From Paracoccus sp. (in: a-proteobacteria) (GTDB lineage Bacteria; Pseudomonadota; Alphaproteobacteria; Rhodobacterales; Rhodobacteraceae), in the NCBI RefSeq assembly GCF_030538755.1, contig NZ_JAUNTJ010000025.1:1-38377 (forward strand): a stretch of DNA of 38,377 bases, in the 5' to 3' direction. Made by a program: the position numbers and the translations under genes. How positions within the stretch are numbered: position 1 is the first letter of the stretch; every line of letters begins with the position of its first letter. Shown piece after piece: positions 26,877 to 36,326 of the stretch. The notes below the pieces were generated by a model. That model was not told the DNA's origin and made no database searches. It worked only from the letters and a program-made list of their open reading frames with translations.

Positions 26877-26896
26877 TTGATTGACCAGTCAATTAA
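26877..26896. promoter_or_regulatory. BetI operator between choX and betI
   Basis: TTGATTGACCAGTCAATTAA contains a perfect 6-2-6 palindrome (ATTGAC CA GTCAAT, 26880-26893) and closely resembles the known BetI site type (TTGATTG...TTCAAT). Downstream-directed elements overlap it on both sides. For choX, TTGCAC at 26920-26915 and ATTAAT at 26897-26892 are 17 bases apart. For betI, TTGACC at 26881-26886 and TAGGCA at 26904-26909 are also 17 apart. One bound repressor would thus block both arms until choline releases it. Confidence 0.82.
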
Positions 26897-26957
26897 TGGG
26901 GCGTAGGCACAAAAGTGCAACAGTTAATCCACGTTTCCCCGGATCAGCGGTCACGCC

Positions 26958-27524
26958 ATGCCCAAGCCAAGTGCAGAGCCTATCCGAAAGGCTGCATTAA
27001 TCAACGCCGCCATTGCCGAGGTGGGGCAGGCCGGGTCGCGGGATGTGACCGTGGCCCAGATTGCCCGCGCGGCAGGCATGTCGCCGGCGCTGGCGCATCA
27101 CTATTTCGGGTCCAAGGACCAGATTTTTCTGGCGGCGATGCGGCATATCCTGAACGTCTATCGCGATTCGGTGCGGGTGGGCCTGCCCGGCAGCCTTGGC
27201 CGAAAACGGCTGGACGGCATCGTTTCCGCCAGCTTTGCCCCGCAGAATTTCCGCCACGAGGTCGTCAGCGCCTGGCTTAACTTTTACGCGATGGCGCTGG
27301 TCAATGACGAAGCGGCGCGTCTGCTGCGGGTCTATCACCGGCGGCTGTATTCGAATCTGGTCTTTGCGCTGCGGCCCCTGACCGACCAGCCGCAGGCGGT
27401 GGCCCAGACGCTGGGCGCGCTGATCGACGGGTTGTATCTGCGCGCGGCGCTGACACCCGGCCCGACCGATGCCATCGCGGCCATGCGGACTGTGGCGGGC
27501 TATCTGGACGAAACCCTAGGCTAA
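26958..27524 (+). CDS. betI: TetR-family choline-responsive repressor
   Basis: 188 residues. The N-terminal HTH is ALINAAIAEVGQAGSRDVTVAQIARAAGMSPALAHHYFGSKDQIF (about 13-58), and LAHHYFGSKDQIFLAAM is the BetI version of the TetR signature. The ligand domain follows, with SAWLNFYAMA and LRVYHRRLYSNL. BetI represses the bet genes and is released by choline. It leads the betI-betB-betA run; betB starts 9 bases after its stop. The operator lies 62 bases upstream. Confidence 0.95.
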   Translation: MPKPSAEPIRKAALINAAIAEVGQAGSRDVTVAQIARAAGMSPALAHHYFGSKDQIFLAAMRHILNVYRDSVRVGLPGSLGRKRLDGIVSASFAPQNFRHEVVSAWLNFYAMALVNDEAARLLRVYHRRLYSNLVFALRPLTDQPQAVAQTLGALIDGLYLRAALTPGPTDAIAAMRTVAGYLDETLG

Positions 27525-27533
27525 GAGGACAGA

Positions 27534-28973
27534 ATGCAGGCGCAACCACAGAACAGTCTTTATATCGGCGGCGCATATGTGCAGGGGCAGGGCGACGATC
27601 TGCCGGTGCTGTATCCCTATGACGGATCGCGCATCGCGCTGCTGCGTCAGGCATCCGCCGATCAGGTGGCGCAGGCTTGCGCGGCGGCCGCACAGGCGCA
27701 GCCTGCATGGGCCGCGCTGGCGCCGGTGGAACGGGGCCGCGTGCTGATCCGCGCCGCCGCCATCATCCGCGACCGGGCCGAGGAACTGGCCCGGCTGGAA
27801 ACGCTGGATACCGGCAAGCCGATTCAGGAAACCCGCGTGGCCGACTGGCCATCCGGTGCCGATGCGCTGGAATTTTTCGGCGGGCTGGCGGCAACGCTGA
27901 CCGGCAGCCACATCCCGCTGGGGCAGGACTGGGCCTATACCGTGCGCATACCGCTGGGGGTCTGTGCGGGGATCGGGGCGTGGAACTATCCCAGCCAGAT
28001 CGCCTGCTGGAAGGCCGCGCCCGCGTTGGTCATGGGCAATGCGATGGTGTTCAAACCCTCCGAGGAAACGCCGCTGGGTGCGCTGAAGCTGGCCGAAATC
28101 CTGACCGAGGCGGGCCTGCCGCCCGGTATCTTCAACGTGGTGCAGGGGCGCGGCGAGGTCGGGGCGGCGCTGACCACTGATCCGAACGTGGCCAAGGTCT
28201 CGCTGACCGGCTCGGTTCCTACGGGGCGGCGGGTCTATACGGCGGCGGCCGAGGGGATGCGCCATGTCACCATGGAACTGGGCGGCAAATCGCCGCTGAT
28301 CGTCTTTGACGACGCCAGCCTTGAAGATGCCGTCAGCGCGGCAATTCTGGCGAACTTCTATTCCTCGGGGCAGATCTGTTCCAACGGCACGCGGGTTTTC
28401 GTGCAGCGCGGGATCGCGGATGCGTTTCTGGCCCGGCTGGCCGAACGCGCGGCGAGCGTGCGCATGGGCGACCCGCTGGACCCCGAAACCCAGCACGGCC
28501 CCATCATCAACGCCGCGCAGGCCGAAAAAATCCGCGCCGCCATTGCTGCCGGTCAGGCGCAGGGCGCGCGTCTGGTCTGCGGCGGGCCGGGGGAAGGCGC
28601 GTTCATCCCGCCCACCGTCTTTGCCGATGCCAGCGACGATATGACCATCGCGCGCGAGGAAATCTTTGGCCCGGTGATGACCGTGCTGACCTTCGACGAC
28701 GAACCCGAGGCGATCCGCCGCGCCAATGCCACCAGCTTTGGTCTGGCCGCAGGGGTGTTTACCGCCGACCTGACGCGCGGGCATCGCGTGATCGCGGCCT
28801 TGCAGGCGGGCACCTGCTGGATCAACACCTATAACCTGACGCCGGTGCAGATGCCCTTTGGCGGGGTCAAGGCATCGGGGCTGGGGCGCGAAAACTCGGC
28901 CGCTGCGATCGAACATTATTCGCAGCTCAAATCTGTCTATGTCGGGATGGGGCCGGTCGAGGCCCCGTATTGA
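27534..28973 (+). CDS. betB: Betaine aldehyde dehydrogenase
   Basis: 479 residues, family length. It oxidises betaine aldehyde to glycine betaine with NAD. Residues seen: WNYPSQ with N151, the cofactor loop KPSEETPLG (174-182), TGSVPTGR (225-232), catalytic Glu E248 in MELGGKSP and the nucleophile C282 in [11 protein letters not shown]. The Ser/Asn-rich neighbourhood of C282 is the BADH pattern. It comes after betI with AGAGGA as ribosome site and 9 bases before betA. Confidence 0.96.
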   Translation: MQAQPQNSLYIGGAYVQGQGDDLPVLYPYDGSRIALLRQASADQVAQACAAAAQAQPAWAALAPVERGRVLIRAAAIIRDRAEELARLETLDTGKPIQETRVADWPSGADALEFFGGLAATLTGSHIPLGQDWAYTVRIPLGVCAGIGAWNYPSQIACWKAAPALVMGNAMVFKPSEETPLGALKLAEILTEAGLPPGIFNVVQGRGEVGAALTTDPNVAKVSLTGSVPTGRRVYTAAAEGMRHVTMELGGKSPLIVFDDASLEDAVSAAILANFYSSGQICSNGTRVFVQRGIADAFLARLAERAASVRMGDPLDPETQHGPIINAAQAEKIRAAIAAGQAQGARLVCGGPGEGAFIPPTVFADASDDMTIAREEIFGPVMTVLTFDDEPEAIRRANATSFGLAAGVFTADLTRGHRVIAALQAGTCWINTYNLTPVQMPFGGVKASGLGRENSAAAIEHYSQLKSVYVGMGPVEAPY

Positions 28974-28982
28974 GGTAACATG

Positions 28983-30569
28983 ATGACCGCTGATTATGTG
29001 ATCGTGGGGGCCGGGTCCGCCGGCTGCGCGCTGGCCTATCGTCTGGTGCAGGCGGGGCATTCGGTCAACCTGATCGAATACGGCGGCTCGGATGCCGGGC
29101 CGTTCATCCAGATGCCCGCGGCGCTGTCTTATCCGATGAACATGGCGCGCTATGACTGGGGCTTTCAGACACAGCCGGAACCGGGCCTGGGCGGGCGCGT
29201 GCTGGCCACGCCGCGTGGCAAGGTGCTGGGCGGATCGTCCAGCATCAACGGCATGGTCTTTGTGCGCGGCAACCGCGCCGATTACGACCACTGGGCCGAC
29301 AGCGGCGCGGCGGGCTGGGGCTGGGATGACGTGCTGCCCTATTTCCGCCGCATGGAAACATGGCACGGCGGCGCGTCCGATCTGCGCGGCACCGGCGGTC
29401 CGCTGCATGTCACCCGCGGCCCGCGCAGCAATCCGCTGTTCAACGCCTTTATTCAGGCGGGCCAGCAGGCCGGATGGCCCTATACCGACGATTACAACGG
29501 CCAGCAGCAAGAGGGCTTTGGCCCGATGGAGGCCACGATCTGGCGCGGCCGCCGCTGGTCCACCGCCAACGCCTATCTGCGCCCGGCGCTGAAAACCGGA
29601 CGGCTGAAGGTCACGCGCGGGCTGGCCCGCCGCGTGATGTTCGATGCCGACCGCGCCATAGGTGTCGAAATCGACCGCAATGGCCGCCTGATGACCATCC
29701 GCGCCCGGCACGAGGTGATCCTGTCGGCCAGCTCCATCAACACGCCCAAGCTGCTGATGCTGTCGGGCATCGGCCCCGCCGACCACCTGCGCGAACATGG
29801 CATTCACATCATGGCCGACCGCCCCGGCGTAGGCGCGAACCTGCAAGATCACCTTGAAATCTATATGCAGTTCAAATCCTTGCAGCCGATCACGCTGTAT
29901 TCCCACTATAATCTGTGGGGCAAGGCAAAGGTTGGCCTGCAATGGCTGCTGCGCGGGACGGGGCTGGGGGCCTCGAACCAGTTTGAAAGCTGCGGCTTTA
30001 TCCGGTCGTCGGATGCGGTGGATTACCCCGATATTCAGTATCACTTTCTGCCGCTGGCCGTGCGCTATGACGGCAAATCGGCGGCGCAGGGGCACGGGTT
30101 TCAGGCCCATGTCGGCCCGATGCGGTCGAAATCGCGCGGCACGGTGCGGCTGGCCTCGGCCGATCCGGCGGCAGCGCCCGAGATCCGCTTTAACTATATG
30201 TCGCACCCCGATGACTGGGCCGAGTTCCGCGCCTGCGTGCGCCTGACCCGCCGCATCTTCGAGCAGCCCGCCTTTGCCCCCTATCGCGGCGATGAGATCC
30301 AGCCCGGCGCAGCAATGCAGAGCGATGCCGAAATCGACGCCTTTATCCGCGAACATGCCGAAAGCGCCTATCACCCCTGCGGCACGGCCCGGATGGGCGC
30401 GGCGGATGATCCGCAGGCCGTGGTGGACCCGGCGCTGCGGGTGATCGGCGTGCAGGGCCTGCGCGTGGCGGACAGCTCCATCTTTCCGCGCATCACCAAC
30501 GGCAACCTGAACGCTCCGTCGATCATGACCGGCGAAAAGGCGGCGGATCATATTCTGGGGCTGATCTAG
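28983..30569 (+). CDS. betA: Choline dehydrogenase
   Basis: 528 residues from ATG 28983; the preceding ATG at 28980 gives one more Met, but the GAGG at 28972-28975 is better spaced to 28983. It is a GMC-family flavoprotein: FAD loop [16 protein letters not shown] (6-21), [34 protein letters not shown], and the C-terminal [10 protein letters not shown] with catalytic His H464 and [15 protein letters not shown]. It oxidises choline to betaine aldehyde at the membrane; electrons go to the respiratory chain. Together with betB it makes the osmoprotectant glycine betaine. Confidence 0.95.
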   Translation: MTADYVIVGAGSAGCALAYRLVQAGHSVNLIEYGGSDAGPFIQMPAALSYPMNMARYDWGFQTQPEPGLGGRVLATPRGKVLGGSSSINGMVFVRGNRADYDHWADSGAAGWGWDDVLPYFRRMETWHGGASDLRGTGGPLHVTRGPRSNPLFNAFIQAGQQAGWPYTDDYNGQQQEGFGPMEATIWRGRRWSTANAYLRPALKTGRLKVTRGLARRVMFDADRAIGVEIDRNGRLMTIRARHEVILSASSINTPKLLMLSGIGPADHLREHGIHIMADRPGVGANLQDHLEIYMQFKSLQPITLYSHYNLWGKAKVGLQWLLRGTGLGASNQFESCGFIRSSDAVDYPDIQYHFLPLAVRYDGKSAAQGHGFQAHVGPMRSKSRGTVRLASADPAAAPEIRFNYMSHPDDWAEFRACVRLTRRIFEQPAFAPYRGDEIQPGAAMQSDAEIDAFIREHAESAYHPCGTARMGAADDPQAVVDPALRVIGVQGLRVADSSIFPRITNGNLNAPSIMTGEKAADHILGLI

Positions 30570-30603
30570 GCGCGCCGCCTGAGGCCCCCCGGTCCGGCGG
30601 GGC

Positions 30604-31542
30604 TTAACGGCGGGTCAGTTCGACAAAGACATCCTCAAGATCGGGCTGTTCGCTGGCCACGTCGATCACCGGCACGCCTGCGCCACGCAGCGCATCCAGC
30701 ACCTGATCGGCGCGGACACGCGACGGGGGATAGCTGATCGCCAGCCGCCCGTCGCCGCGCCATTCCGCGCTGGCCCCTTGCGGCAGCGGCGGCAGCGCGA
30801 CCGGGCCGCCGGTGTCGATCACCAGCGCCTTGCCATCGGTGCGGTGCAGCAGCGATTCGGTGCTGTCGCGTATCAGCAGGCGCCCCTTGTCGATGATGGC
30901 GATTTCGTCGCACATCTCCTGCGCTTCTTGCAGGTAATGCGTGGTCAGGATGATGGTCATCCCCTGTTCGTTCAGCCGCCGCACATTGGCCCACAGCATA
31001 TCGCGCAAGGTGATGTCCACCCCGGCGGTCGGTTCGTCCAGCACCAGAATCTGCGGGCGATGGACCAGCGCCTTGGCCAGCAACAGCCGCCGCTTCATCC
31101 CGCCCGACAGATTGCGGGCATAGCTTTCGGCCTGATCGGTCAGCCCGACCAGCTCCAGCAACTCATCCGTCCAGCGTTCGTTTCTGGGCACGCCATACAG
31201 CCCCGCCTGCACATCCAGACTGGCCCGAGGGGTAAAGAACGGGTCCATGTTCAGTTCCTGCGGCATGACCCCGATGGCGGCGCGCGACTGGCGCGGGTTC
31301 ACATCCTGATCGAAACCCCAGATCACCACCTTGCCCGCCGTCTTGTTCACCAGCCCGGCCAGAATGTTGATCGTGGTCGATTTCCCCGCCCCGTTCGGCC
31401 CCAGCAGGCCAAAGATCGACCCGGCGCGGATGGTCAGATCCAGCCCGCTCAGCGCCTGTTTCGGCGGGGCCTTGCCCGAACCGGCATAGGTTTTCGACAG
31501 GCCGGTGATTTCGATCGCATTTCCGGCCAAAGCGTCTGGCAT
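30604..31542 (-). CDS. ABC transporter ATP-binding protein, exporter type
   Basis: 312 residues from ATG 31542, with AAGGAG upstream. Walker [10 protein letters not shown], then [30 protein letters not shown], signature [15 protein letters not shown] and Walker [13 protein letters not shown]. It belongs to the CcmA/YadG-like class of ABC-2 exporters, with a C-terminal 90-residue extension ending in VFVELTRR. Such ATPases normally sit next to their ABC-2 permease; none is adjacent here, because the neighbours are betA and a divergent zinc protein. The substrate is unknown. It is not the ATPase for the KpsM-like permease, which has its own. Confidence 0.88.
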   Translation of the reverse strand: MPDALAGNAIEITGLSKTYAGSGKAPPKQALSGLDLTIRAGSIFGLLGPNGAGKSTTINILAGLVNKTAGKVVIWGFDQDVNPRQSRAAIGVMPQELNMDPFFTPRASLDVQAGLYGVPRNERWTDELLELVGLTDQAESYARNLSGGMKRRLLLAKALVHRPQILVLDEPTAGVDITLRDMLWANVRRLNEQGMTIILTTHYLQEAQEMCDEIAIIDKGRLLIRDSTESLLHRTDGKALVIDTGGPVALPPLPQGASAEWRGDGRLAISYPPSRVRADQVLDALRGAGVPVIDVASEQPDLEDVFVELTRR

Positions 31543-31609
31543 CGCGCGCCGTCTCCTTTTAAGATCGGCGCAGATAAACCTGTTTTGCGTCAAAGCTCAA
31601 GGAACGGCC

Positions 31610-31810
31610 ATGACCGCATTGCCCGCCCATACCGCCCCGGAAACCCAGACCGTGACCTCGTGGAAGATCGCCTGCGACGGTGACGAGGCTGCGGGCACCG
31701 GCCACCCCCGCGTCTGGCTGTCGGTCTCGCGCGACAGCGGCATGGTCGAATGCGGCTATTGCGGCAAACGGTTCGTGATCGACCGCGACCACGCGCACGA
31801 CGACCATTGA
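31610..31810 (+). CDS. Zinc-finger (zf-CHCC) protein, NDUFS6-like
   Basis: 66 residues from ATG 31610, with AAGGAA upstream. The motif is C22, H32 (in TGHPRVWL), C48 and C51 ([12 protein letters not shown]), the zf-CHCC zinc site. This is the family of mitochondrial complex I subunit NDUFS6 (13 kDa), whose bacterial form is an accessory subunit of complex I in Paracoccus and relatives. The small size and the GHPRV / C-x2-C spacing fit well. It stands apart from any nuo gene here. The role in complex I is from family knowledge, not seen in this window. Confidence 0.88.
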   Translation: MTALPAHTAPETQTVTSWKIACDGDEAAGTGHPRVWLSVSRDSGMVECGYCGKRFVIDRDHAHDDH

Positions 31811-31945
31811 TCCGCACCACGCCGCGCTGACGCCGTTCACCACAAGCCCCCCGCGCCGGGGCTGCCGGCCCGATCCAGGCCCGGTATGACAGGCACACCT
31901 GTAGCCTGGCATATTTGCGCGCTGGCCGATCAACACCCCGCCCGT

Positions 31946-31968
31946 ATCTTTGGTCTGCAAAATATCCC
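31946..31968 (-). repeat. Dispersed intergenic repeat, copy B
   Basis: Reverse-strand reading gives GGGATATTTT followed by GCAGACCAAAGAT, identical to copy A at 2384-2405 except for one additional T. It sits in the 253-base gap between the zinc protein and polA, with the same GC hairpin partner at 31991-32006. Confidence 0.8.
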
Positions 31969-31990
31969 GGGGGGAATCGCGGAACGCGAT

Positions 31991-32006
31991 GGGGGGCTGG
32001 CCCCCC
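31991..32006. other. G6/C6 hairpin of repeat copy B
   Basis: GGGGGG (31991-31996), loop CTGG, CCCCCC (32001-32006), 22 bases from the copy B repeat. Together they mirror the arrangement of copy A and its hairpin at 2355-2375. A short TTT after the stem on the forward strand could also make it a weak terminator. The rest of the 31811-32063 gap shows no gene or promoter I can support. Confidence 0.6.
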
Positions 32007-32063
32007 TTTGCCCCGCGTGCCGATCATGGCACAACGGCGCCGGATACGCGAAAGGATAACACC

Positions 32064-34862
32064 ATGACCACTGGCGATTTCGGCAAGGGCAGCCACCTGC
32101 ATCTGATCGACGGATCGGCCTTCATCTTTCGCGCCTATCACGCGCTGCCACCGCTGACGCGGAAATCCGATGGCCTGCCGGTGGGGGCGGTTGCGGGGTT
32201 CTGCAACATGCTGTGGAAATATGTCAGCGATCAGAACGGCCATGACGCGCCGACCCATGCTGCGGTGATCTTTGACCATTCCTCCAAGACCTTCCGCAAC
32301 GAGATTTTTCCCGATTACAAGGCCAACCGCCCCCCCGCGCCCGAGGATCTGCGCCCGCAGTTCCCCCTGACCCGCGAGGCGACGCGCGCCTTCAACATCG
32401 CCTGCATCGAAACCGAAGGGTTCGAGGCCGATGACATCATCGCCACGCTGGCTTGCCGGGCGCGGGATGCGGGCGGTTCGGTCACGATCATCAGTTCCGA
32501 CAAGGACCTGATGCAACTGGTCGGGCAGGGCGTCGATATGCTGGACCCGATCAAGGGCAAGACCATCGGTCCCGACGAGGTGTTCGAAAAATTCGGCGTC
32601 GGCCCGGATCGGGTTGTCGATGTGCAGGCTCTGGCCGGGGATTCGGTCGATAACGTGCCGGGTGCGCCGGGCATCGGCATCAAGACGGCGGCGCAGCTGA
32701 TTCAGGAATATGGCGATCTGGAAACGCTGCTGGACCGCGCGGCCGAGATCAAACAGCCGAAACGCCGCCAGACCCTGATCGACCATGCCGAACAGATCCG
32801 TATCTCGAAACGGCTGGTGCAGCTTGATTGCGACACGCCGCTGGACCTGACGCTGGCCGGGCTGGAGGTGCAGCCCCCCGCCGCCGACACCCTGCTGGGC
32901 TTTCTGGCGCAGATGGAGTTCCGCAGCCTGACCAATCGCGTCGCCGAAAAGCTGGGGGCCGAGGCGCCGCCGGTGCAATCGGCCCCGCCGTCCGAGGCTC
33001 CGGCCCCGGAACAGGCGGCCATCGACCATGCCGGTTACGAAACCGTCACCACGCCCGATGCGCTGGCCGCGTGGGTGGCCGCGATCCAGCAGGCCGGAGC
33101 GGTCGCCATCGACACCGAAACCACCGGGCTGGATGAAATGCAGGCCGATCTGGTCGGCATCAGCCTTGCCGTCGCGCCGGGGCGGGCCTGCTATATTCCG
33201 GTCGGGCATGTGGCCGGGGCGGATGACCTGTTCGGCTCGGCCAGTCTGGTGCCGGGGCAGTTGCCGCTGGCCGATGTGCTGGCGGCGCTGACGCCGGTGC
33301 TGACCGATGACGCGATCCTGAAAATCGGGCAGAACATCAAATACGACTGGAAGATTCTGGCCCGCCACGGCATCCGCATGGCCCCTGTCGCCGATACGAT
33401 GCTGATGTCCTATGCGCTGCACGCGGGCACGCATAACCACGGCATGGACGAACTGGCCGAACGCTATCTTGGCCACCGCCCCATTCCGATCAAGGATCTG
33501 ATCGGCTCGGGCAAAAGCCAGATCACTTTCGCGCAGGTCACGATCGACAGGGCCGCCCCCTATGCCGCCGAAGATGCCGATGTGACGCTGCGCCTGTGGC
33601 AGACCTTTGCGCCGATGCTGCCGCCCAATGGCGTGACCACCGTTTATGAAACGCTGGAACGCCCGATGGTCCCGGTTCTGGCCGCGATGGAGATGGCGGG
33701 CATCCGCGTCGATGCCGACACGCTGCGCCGCATGTCCAGCGTGCTGGCACAGCGCATGGCCGGGCTGGAGGATGAAATCCACACCCTGGCCGGGGAAAAG
33801 TTCAACGTCGGCAGCCCCAAGCAGCTTGGCGAAATCCTGTTCGACAAGATGGGCCTTGCGGGCGGCAAGACCGGCAAGACCGGCGCCTTTTCCACCAGCG
33901 CCGATGTGCTGGAGGATCTGGCCGCCGAGGGGCACGACCTGCCCGCCCGCGTGCTGGACTGGCGCGGGCTGTCGAAACTGAAAAGCACCTATACCGATGC
34001 GCTGCCGACCTATGTGAACCCGGAAACCGGACGGGTGCATACGTCCTATTCCATTGCGGGGGCGCAGACCGGGCGGCTGGCCTCGACCGATCCGAACGTG
34101 CAGAACATCCCCGTGCGATCAGACGAAGGCCGCCGCATCCGCGAGGCGTTTGTCGCCGGGCCGGGGATGCGGCTGGTCAGCCTTGACTACAGCCAGATCG
34201 AACTGCGGATTCTGGCCCATGTCGCCGATATTCCGGCGCTGAAACAGGCGTTCCGCGACGGGATCGACATTCACGCCATGACCGCCAGCCAGATGTTCGG
34301 CGTTCCGGTTCAGGGCATGGACCCGATGATCCGCCGCCGCGCCAAGGCGATCAATTTCGGGGTGATCTATGGCATTTCCGGCTTTGGCCTGTCGCGCAAC
34401 CTGCGCATCCCGCGGGCCGAGGCGCAGGCGTTCATCGACACCTATTTCGAACGCTTCCCCGAAATCCGCGCCTATATGGATCAGACCGTGGCCGATGCCA
34501 AACGCGACGGTTTCGTGCGGACACTGTTCGGGCGGCGGATCAATACGCCGGGCATCAACGCCTCTGGTCCGGCGGCGGGCGGGGCGCGGCGCGCGGCGAT
34601 CAACGCGCCGATTCAGGGCGCGGCTGCCGACATCATCCGCCGCGCGATGATCCGTATGCCCGATGCGATCAAAGACCTGCCCGCGACGATGCTGTTGCAG
34701 GTGCATGACGAACTGGTGTTCGAGGTGCAGCAAGATGCCGTCGATACCCTGATCGCAGCCGCGCGTCAGGTGATGGAGGGTGCCGCCGAACCCGCCGTGA
34801 AACTGTCGGTGCCGCTGGTGGTGGACGCCGGGCAGGGGGCCAACTGGGCCGAGGCGCATTAA
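32064..34862 (+). CDS. polA: DNA polymerase I
   Basis: 932 residues from ATG 32064, with AAAGGA upstream; the longer frame to 31950 crosses the repeat. All three domains are present. Residues about 1-290 are the 5'-3' exonuclease/flap domain (LIDGSAFIFRAYHALPPL, EADDIIATLA, SSDKDLMQL, GDSVDNVPG). The 3'-5' proofreading domain has its acids D350 and E352 in AIDTETTGLD. The polymerase domain contains motif A LDYSQIELR (D708), motif B RRRAKAINFGVIYG and motif C VHDELVF (D882). It fills gaps and removes RNA primers in replication and repair. A hairpin separates it from convergent hemN. Confidence 0.97.
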   Translation: MTTGDFGKGSHLHLIDGSAFIFRAYHALPPLTRKSDGLPVGAVAGFCNMLWKYVSDQNGHDAPTHAAVIFDHSSKTFRNEIFPDYKANRPPAPEDLRPQFPLTREATRAFNIACIETEGFEADDIIATLACRARDAGGSVTIISSDKDLMQLVGQGVDMLDPIKGKTIGPDEVFEKFGVGPDRVVDVQALAGDSVDNVPGAPGIGIKTAAQLIQEYGDLETLLDRAAEIKQPKRRQTLIDHAEQIRISKRLVQLDCDTPLDLTLAGLEVQPPAADTLLGFLAQMEFRSLTNRVAEKLGAEAPPVQSAPPSEAPAPEQAAIDHAGYETVTTPDALAAWVAAIQQAGAVAIDTETTGLDEMQADLVGISLAVAPGRACYIPVGHVAGADDLFGSASLVPGQLPLADVLAALTPVLTDDAILKIGQNIKYDWKILARHGIRMAPVADTMLMSYALHAGTHNHGMDELAERYLGHRPIPIKDLIGSGKSQITFAQVTIDRAAPYAAEDADVTLRLWQTFAPMLPPNGVTTVYETLERPMVPVLAAMEMAGIRVDADTLRRMSSVLAQRMAGLEDEIHTLAGEKFNVGSPKQLGEILFDKMGLAGGKTGKTGAFSTSADVLEDLAAEGHDLPARVLDWRGLSKLKSTYTDALPTYVNPETGRVHTSYSIAGAQTGRLASTDPNVQNIPVRSDEGRRIREAFVAGPGMRLVSLDYSQIELRILAHVADIPALKQAFRDGIDIHAMTASQMFGVPVQGMDPMIRRRAKAINFGVIYGISGFGLSRNLRIPRAEAQAFIDTYFERFPEIRAYMDQTVADAKRDGFVRTLFGRRINTPGINASGPAAGGARRAAINAPIQGAAADIIRRAMIRMPDAIKDLPATMLLQVHDELVFEVQQDAVDTLIAAARQVMEGAAEPAVKLSVPLVVDAGQGANWAEAH

Positions 34863-34875
34863 GCGGGGCGCAGCG

Positions 34876-34902
34876 CCCGCACCCGTATGATGCGGGTGCG
34901 GG
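34876..34902. terminator. Hairpin between polA and hemN
   Basis: Perfect 10-bp stem 34876-34885 with 34893-34902 (CCCGCACCCG pairs CGGGTGCGGG), 7-base loop, 13 bases after the polA stop and 15 before the hemN stop. There is no T run on either side. Confidence 0.55.
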
Positions 34903-34917
34903 GTGGTGTGCGTCAGG

Positions 34918-36273
34918 TCAGATCGCCGGGGAATGGCCCTTGGCCTGAACGGTGTAGGCGTCAAAGGCCATGGCGATCATCCGGGTCAGCGGGCGGGCGC
35001 GTTCAGGGATCGACAGGCCCTCGTCGCTGACCTGCACCATGTCGCCGAACTTGTCCTTGACCGGGGCGTAAAGCTGCGCCAGCCGTTCTTGGGTCAGGCC
35101 ATAATCGCGGATCATTTCGGCTGAACTGAGGTGGAAATCGCACATCAGCGCCTCGATCATGCGGCTGCGCCAGATGTCTTCGGCGGTAAAGGCGTGCCCG
35201 CGCGAGGTGGACAACCGCCCGTCGCGGATCGCGGCCTGATAGGCGCCGGTCGCCGGCGCGTTCTGCGCGAACCCCTGCGGAAAGCGGGAAATGGAGCTGG
35301 CCCCCAGCCCGATCAGGGTCGGCGCGCGGTCGTCGGTATAGCCCTGAAAATTGCGGCGCAGGTGGCCGGTGCGGGCGGCGATGGCCAGCCCGTCATCGGG
35401 GCGGGCGAAATGGTCAATGCCGATTTCATCATAGCCATCGGCCAGAAACAGGTCGCGCGCGGTTTCGAACAGTGCCAGCCGCGATTCGGAATTGGGCAGC
35501 GCCTCGCCGGGGATCATGACCTGACGCTTCGACATCCACGGCACATGGGCATAGCCATACAGCGCCACCCGGTCGGGGTTCAGCGCCAGCAGCTTTTGCA
35601 CCGTGTCCGATATGCGGCGCTTGTCCTGATGGGGCAGGCCGAACAGGATGTCGGCGTTCAGGCTGGTAATGCCGCGCGCGCGGATCATCTCAACCGCTTT
35701 GGCGGTCAGTTCAAAGGACTGTTCGCGGCCAATGGTTTTCTGGATCAGCGGGTCGAAATCCTGCACGCCGATGCTGGCGCGGGTCAGACCGGATTCGGCC
35801 AGCGCATCCATCCGGCCTTCGTCGATCTCGTTCGGGTCGATCTCGACCGAAAATTCCGCGCCGTCATCCAGCGGAAAGCTGTCGTGGATCACGCCCGCAA
35901 GGCGGCGGATCATGTCGGGGGCCAGCAGCGTGGGCGTGCCACCGCCCCAATGCAGCCGCGACAGCCGCACACCCGGTGCCAGCCGTTCGCGCAGCATGGC
36001 GATTTCGGTCAGCAGCGTTTCGGTATAGGCGGCAACGGGTTCCAGCGTCTGCGTGCCCTGCGTGCGGCAGGCGCAGAACCAGCACAGCCTGCGGCAGAAC
36101 GGGATGTGCAGATACAGCGAAATGCGCGCATCACCGGGCACGGCGCTGATCCAGTCGGCGGCCTGCTGCGGGCCGACGGCGGGCGAAAACTGTGGTGCTG
36201 TGGGGTAGGAAGTATAGCGCGGCACGCGCGCGTCAAAAAGCCCCAGCTGCCTGAGTTGCGATTCGTGGTCCAT
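34918..36273 (-). CDS. hemN: Oxygen-independent coproporphyrinogen III oxidase
   Basis: 451 residues. A radical-SAM enzyme that makes protoporphyrinogen without O2, needed for haem and, in relatives, bacteriochlorophyll when oxygen is low. HIPFCRRLCWFCACR gives the C60-x3-C64-x2-C67-x-C69 cluster of true HemN (not HemW, which lacks the extra Cys). HWGGGTPTLL, SVEIDPNEI and GYAHVPWMSKRQ follow in the expected order, and the C-terminal HemN domain is complete. No Shine-Dalgarno precedes the ATG; an AT-rich box starts about 5 bases upstream, suggesting a leaderless message. An FNR box lies 36-49 bases upstream. Confidence 0.95.
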   Translation of the reverse strand: MDHESQLRQLGLFDARVPRYTSYPTAPQFSPAVGPQQAADWISAVPGDARISLYLHIPFCRRLCWFCACRTQGTQTLEPVAAYTETLLTEIAMLRERLAPGVRLSRLHWGGGTPTLLAPDMIRRLAGVIHDSFPLDDGAEFSVEIDPNEIDEGRMDALAESGLTRASIGVQDFDPLIQKTIGREQSFELTAKAVEMIRARGITSLNADILFGLPHQDKRRISDTVQKLLALNPDRVALYGYAHVPWMSKRQVMIPGEALPNSESRLALFETARDLFLADGYDEIGIDHFARPDDGLAIAARTGHLRRNFQGYTDDRAPTLIGLGASSISRFPQGFAQNAPATGAYQAAIRDGRLSTSRGHAFTAEDIWRSRMIEALMCDFHLSSAEMIRDYGLTQERLAQLYAPVKDKFGDMVQVSDEGLSIPERARPLTRMIAMAFDAYTVQAKGHSPAI

Positions 36274-36277
36274 ACGC

Positions 36278-36287
36278 TATATAAATA
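36278..36287. promoter_or_regulatory. Shared AT-rich core for divergent hemN and fnr
   Basis: TATATAAATA supplies TATAAA (36280-36285) forward, with TTGCGA at 36256-36261, 18 bases upstream, and on the reverse strand TATATA (36283-36278) or TATTTA (36287-36282) toward hemN. The forward start would be near 36292; the reverse start would fall within about two bases of the hemN ATG. Confidence 0.55.
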
Positions 36288-36308
36288 GGAACCACGCGCG
36301 AACATACA

Positions 36309-36322
36309 TTGACACAAATCAA
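36309..36322. promoter_or_regulatory. FNR box at hemN / fnr
   Basis: TTGACACAAATCAA matches TTGAT-N4-ATCAA at 9 of 10 positions. The centre at 36315.5 is 40.5-42.5 bases from the predicted hemN start, the class II activating position. For the fnr gene the box is downstream of the predicted start (about +18 to +31), where bound FNR would repress. Confidence 0.85.
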
Positions 36323-36326
36323 GCGG

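Noticed and set aside
27516-30551. A 1011-codon open frame antisense to betB and betA
   Set aside because: It is a shadow of high-GC codons in betBA: Arg/His/Gln/Ala/Gly-rich, no domain, no ribosome site, and the forward frames carry clear enzymes with catalytic residues.
30570-30603. Possible terminator between betA and the ABC ATPase gene
   Set aside because: Only about a 5-bp G/C stem with mismatches and no T run; too weak to call.
31811-32063. Small gene or RNA in the gap before polA
   Set aside because: Apart from the repeat and its hairpin, no frame, RNA fold or promoter stands out.
31590-34040. An 816-codon reverse frame over polA and the zinc protein
   Set aside because: It crosses a gap containing the repeat and is antisense to polA; no recognisable domain.
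36309-36326. TTG at 36309 as start of the fnr gene
   Set aside because: The codons would lie within the FNR box; ATG 36327 gives the usual length of the protein.
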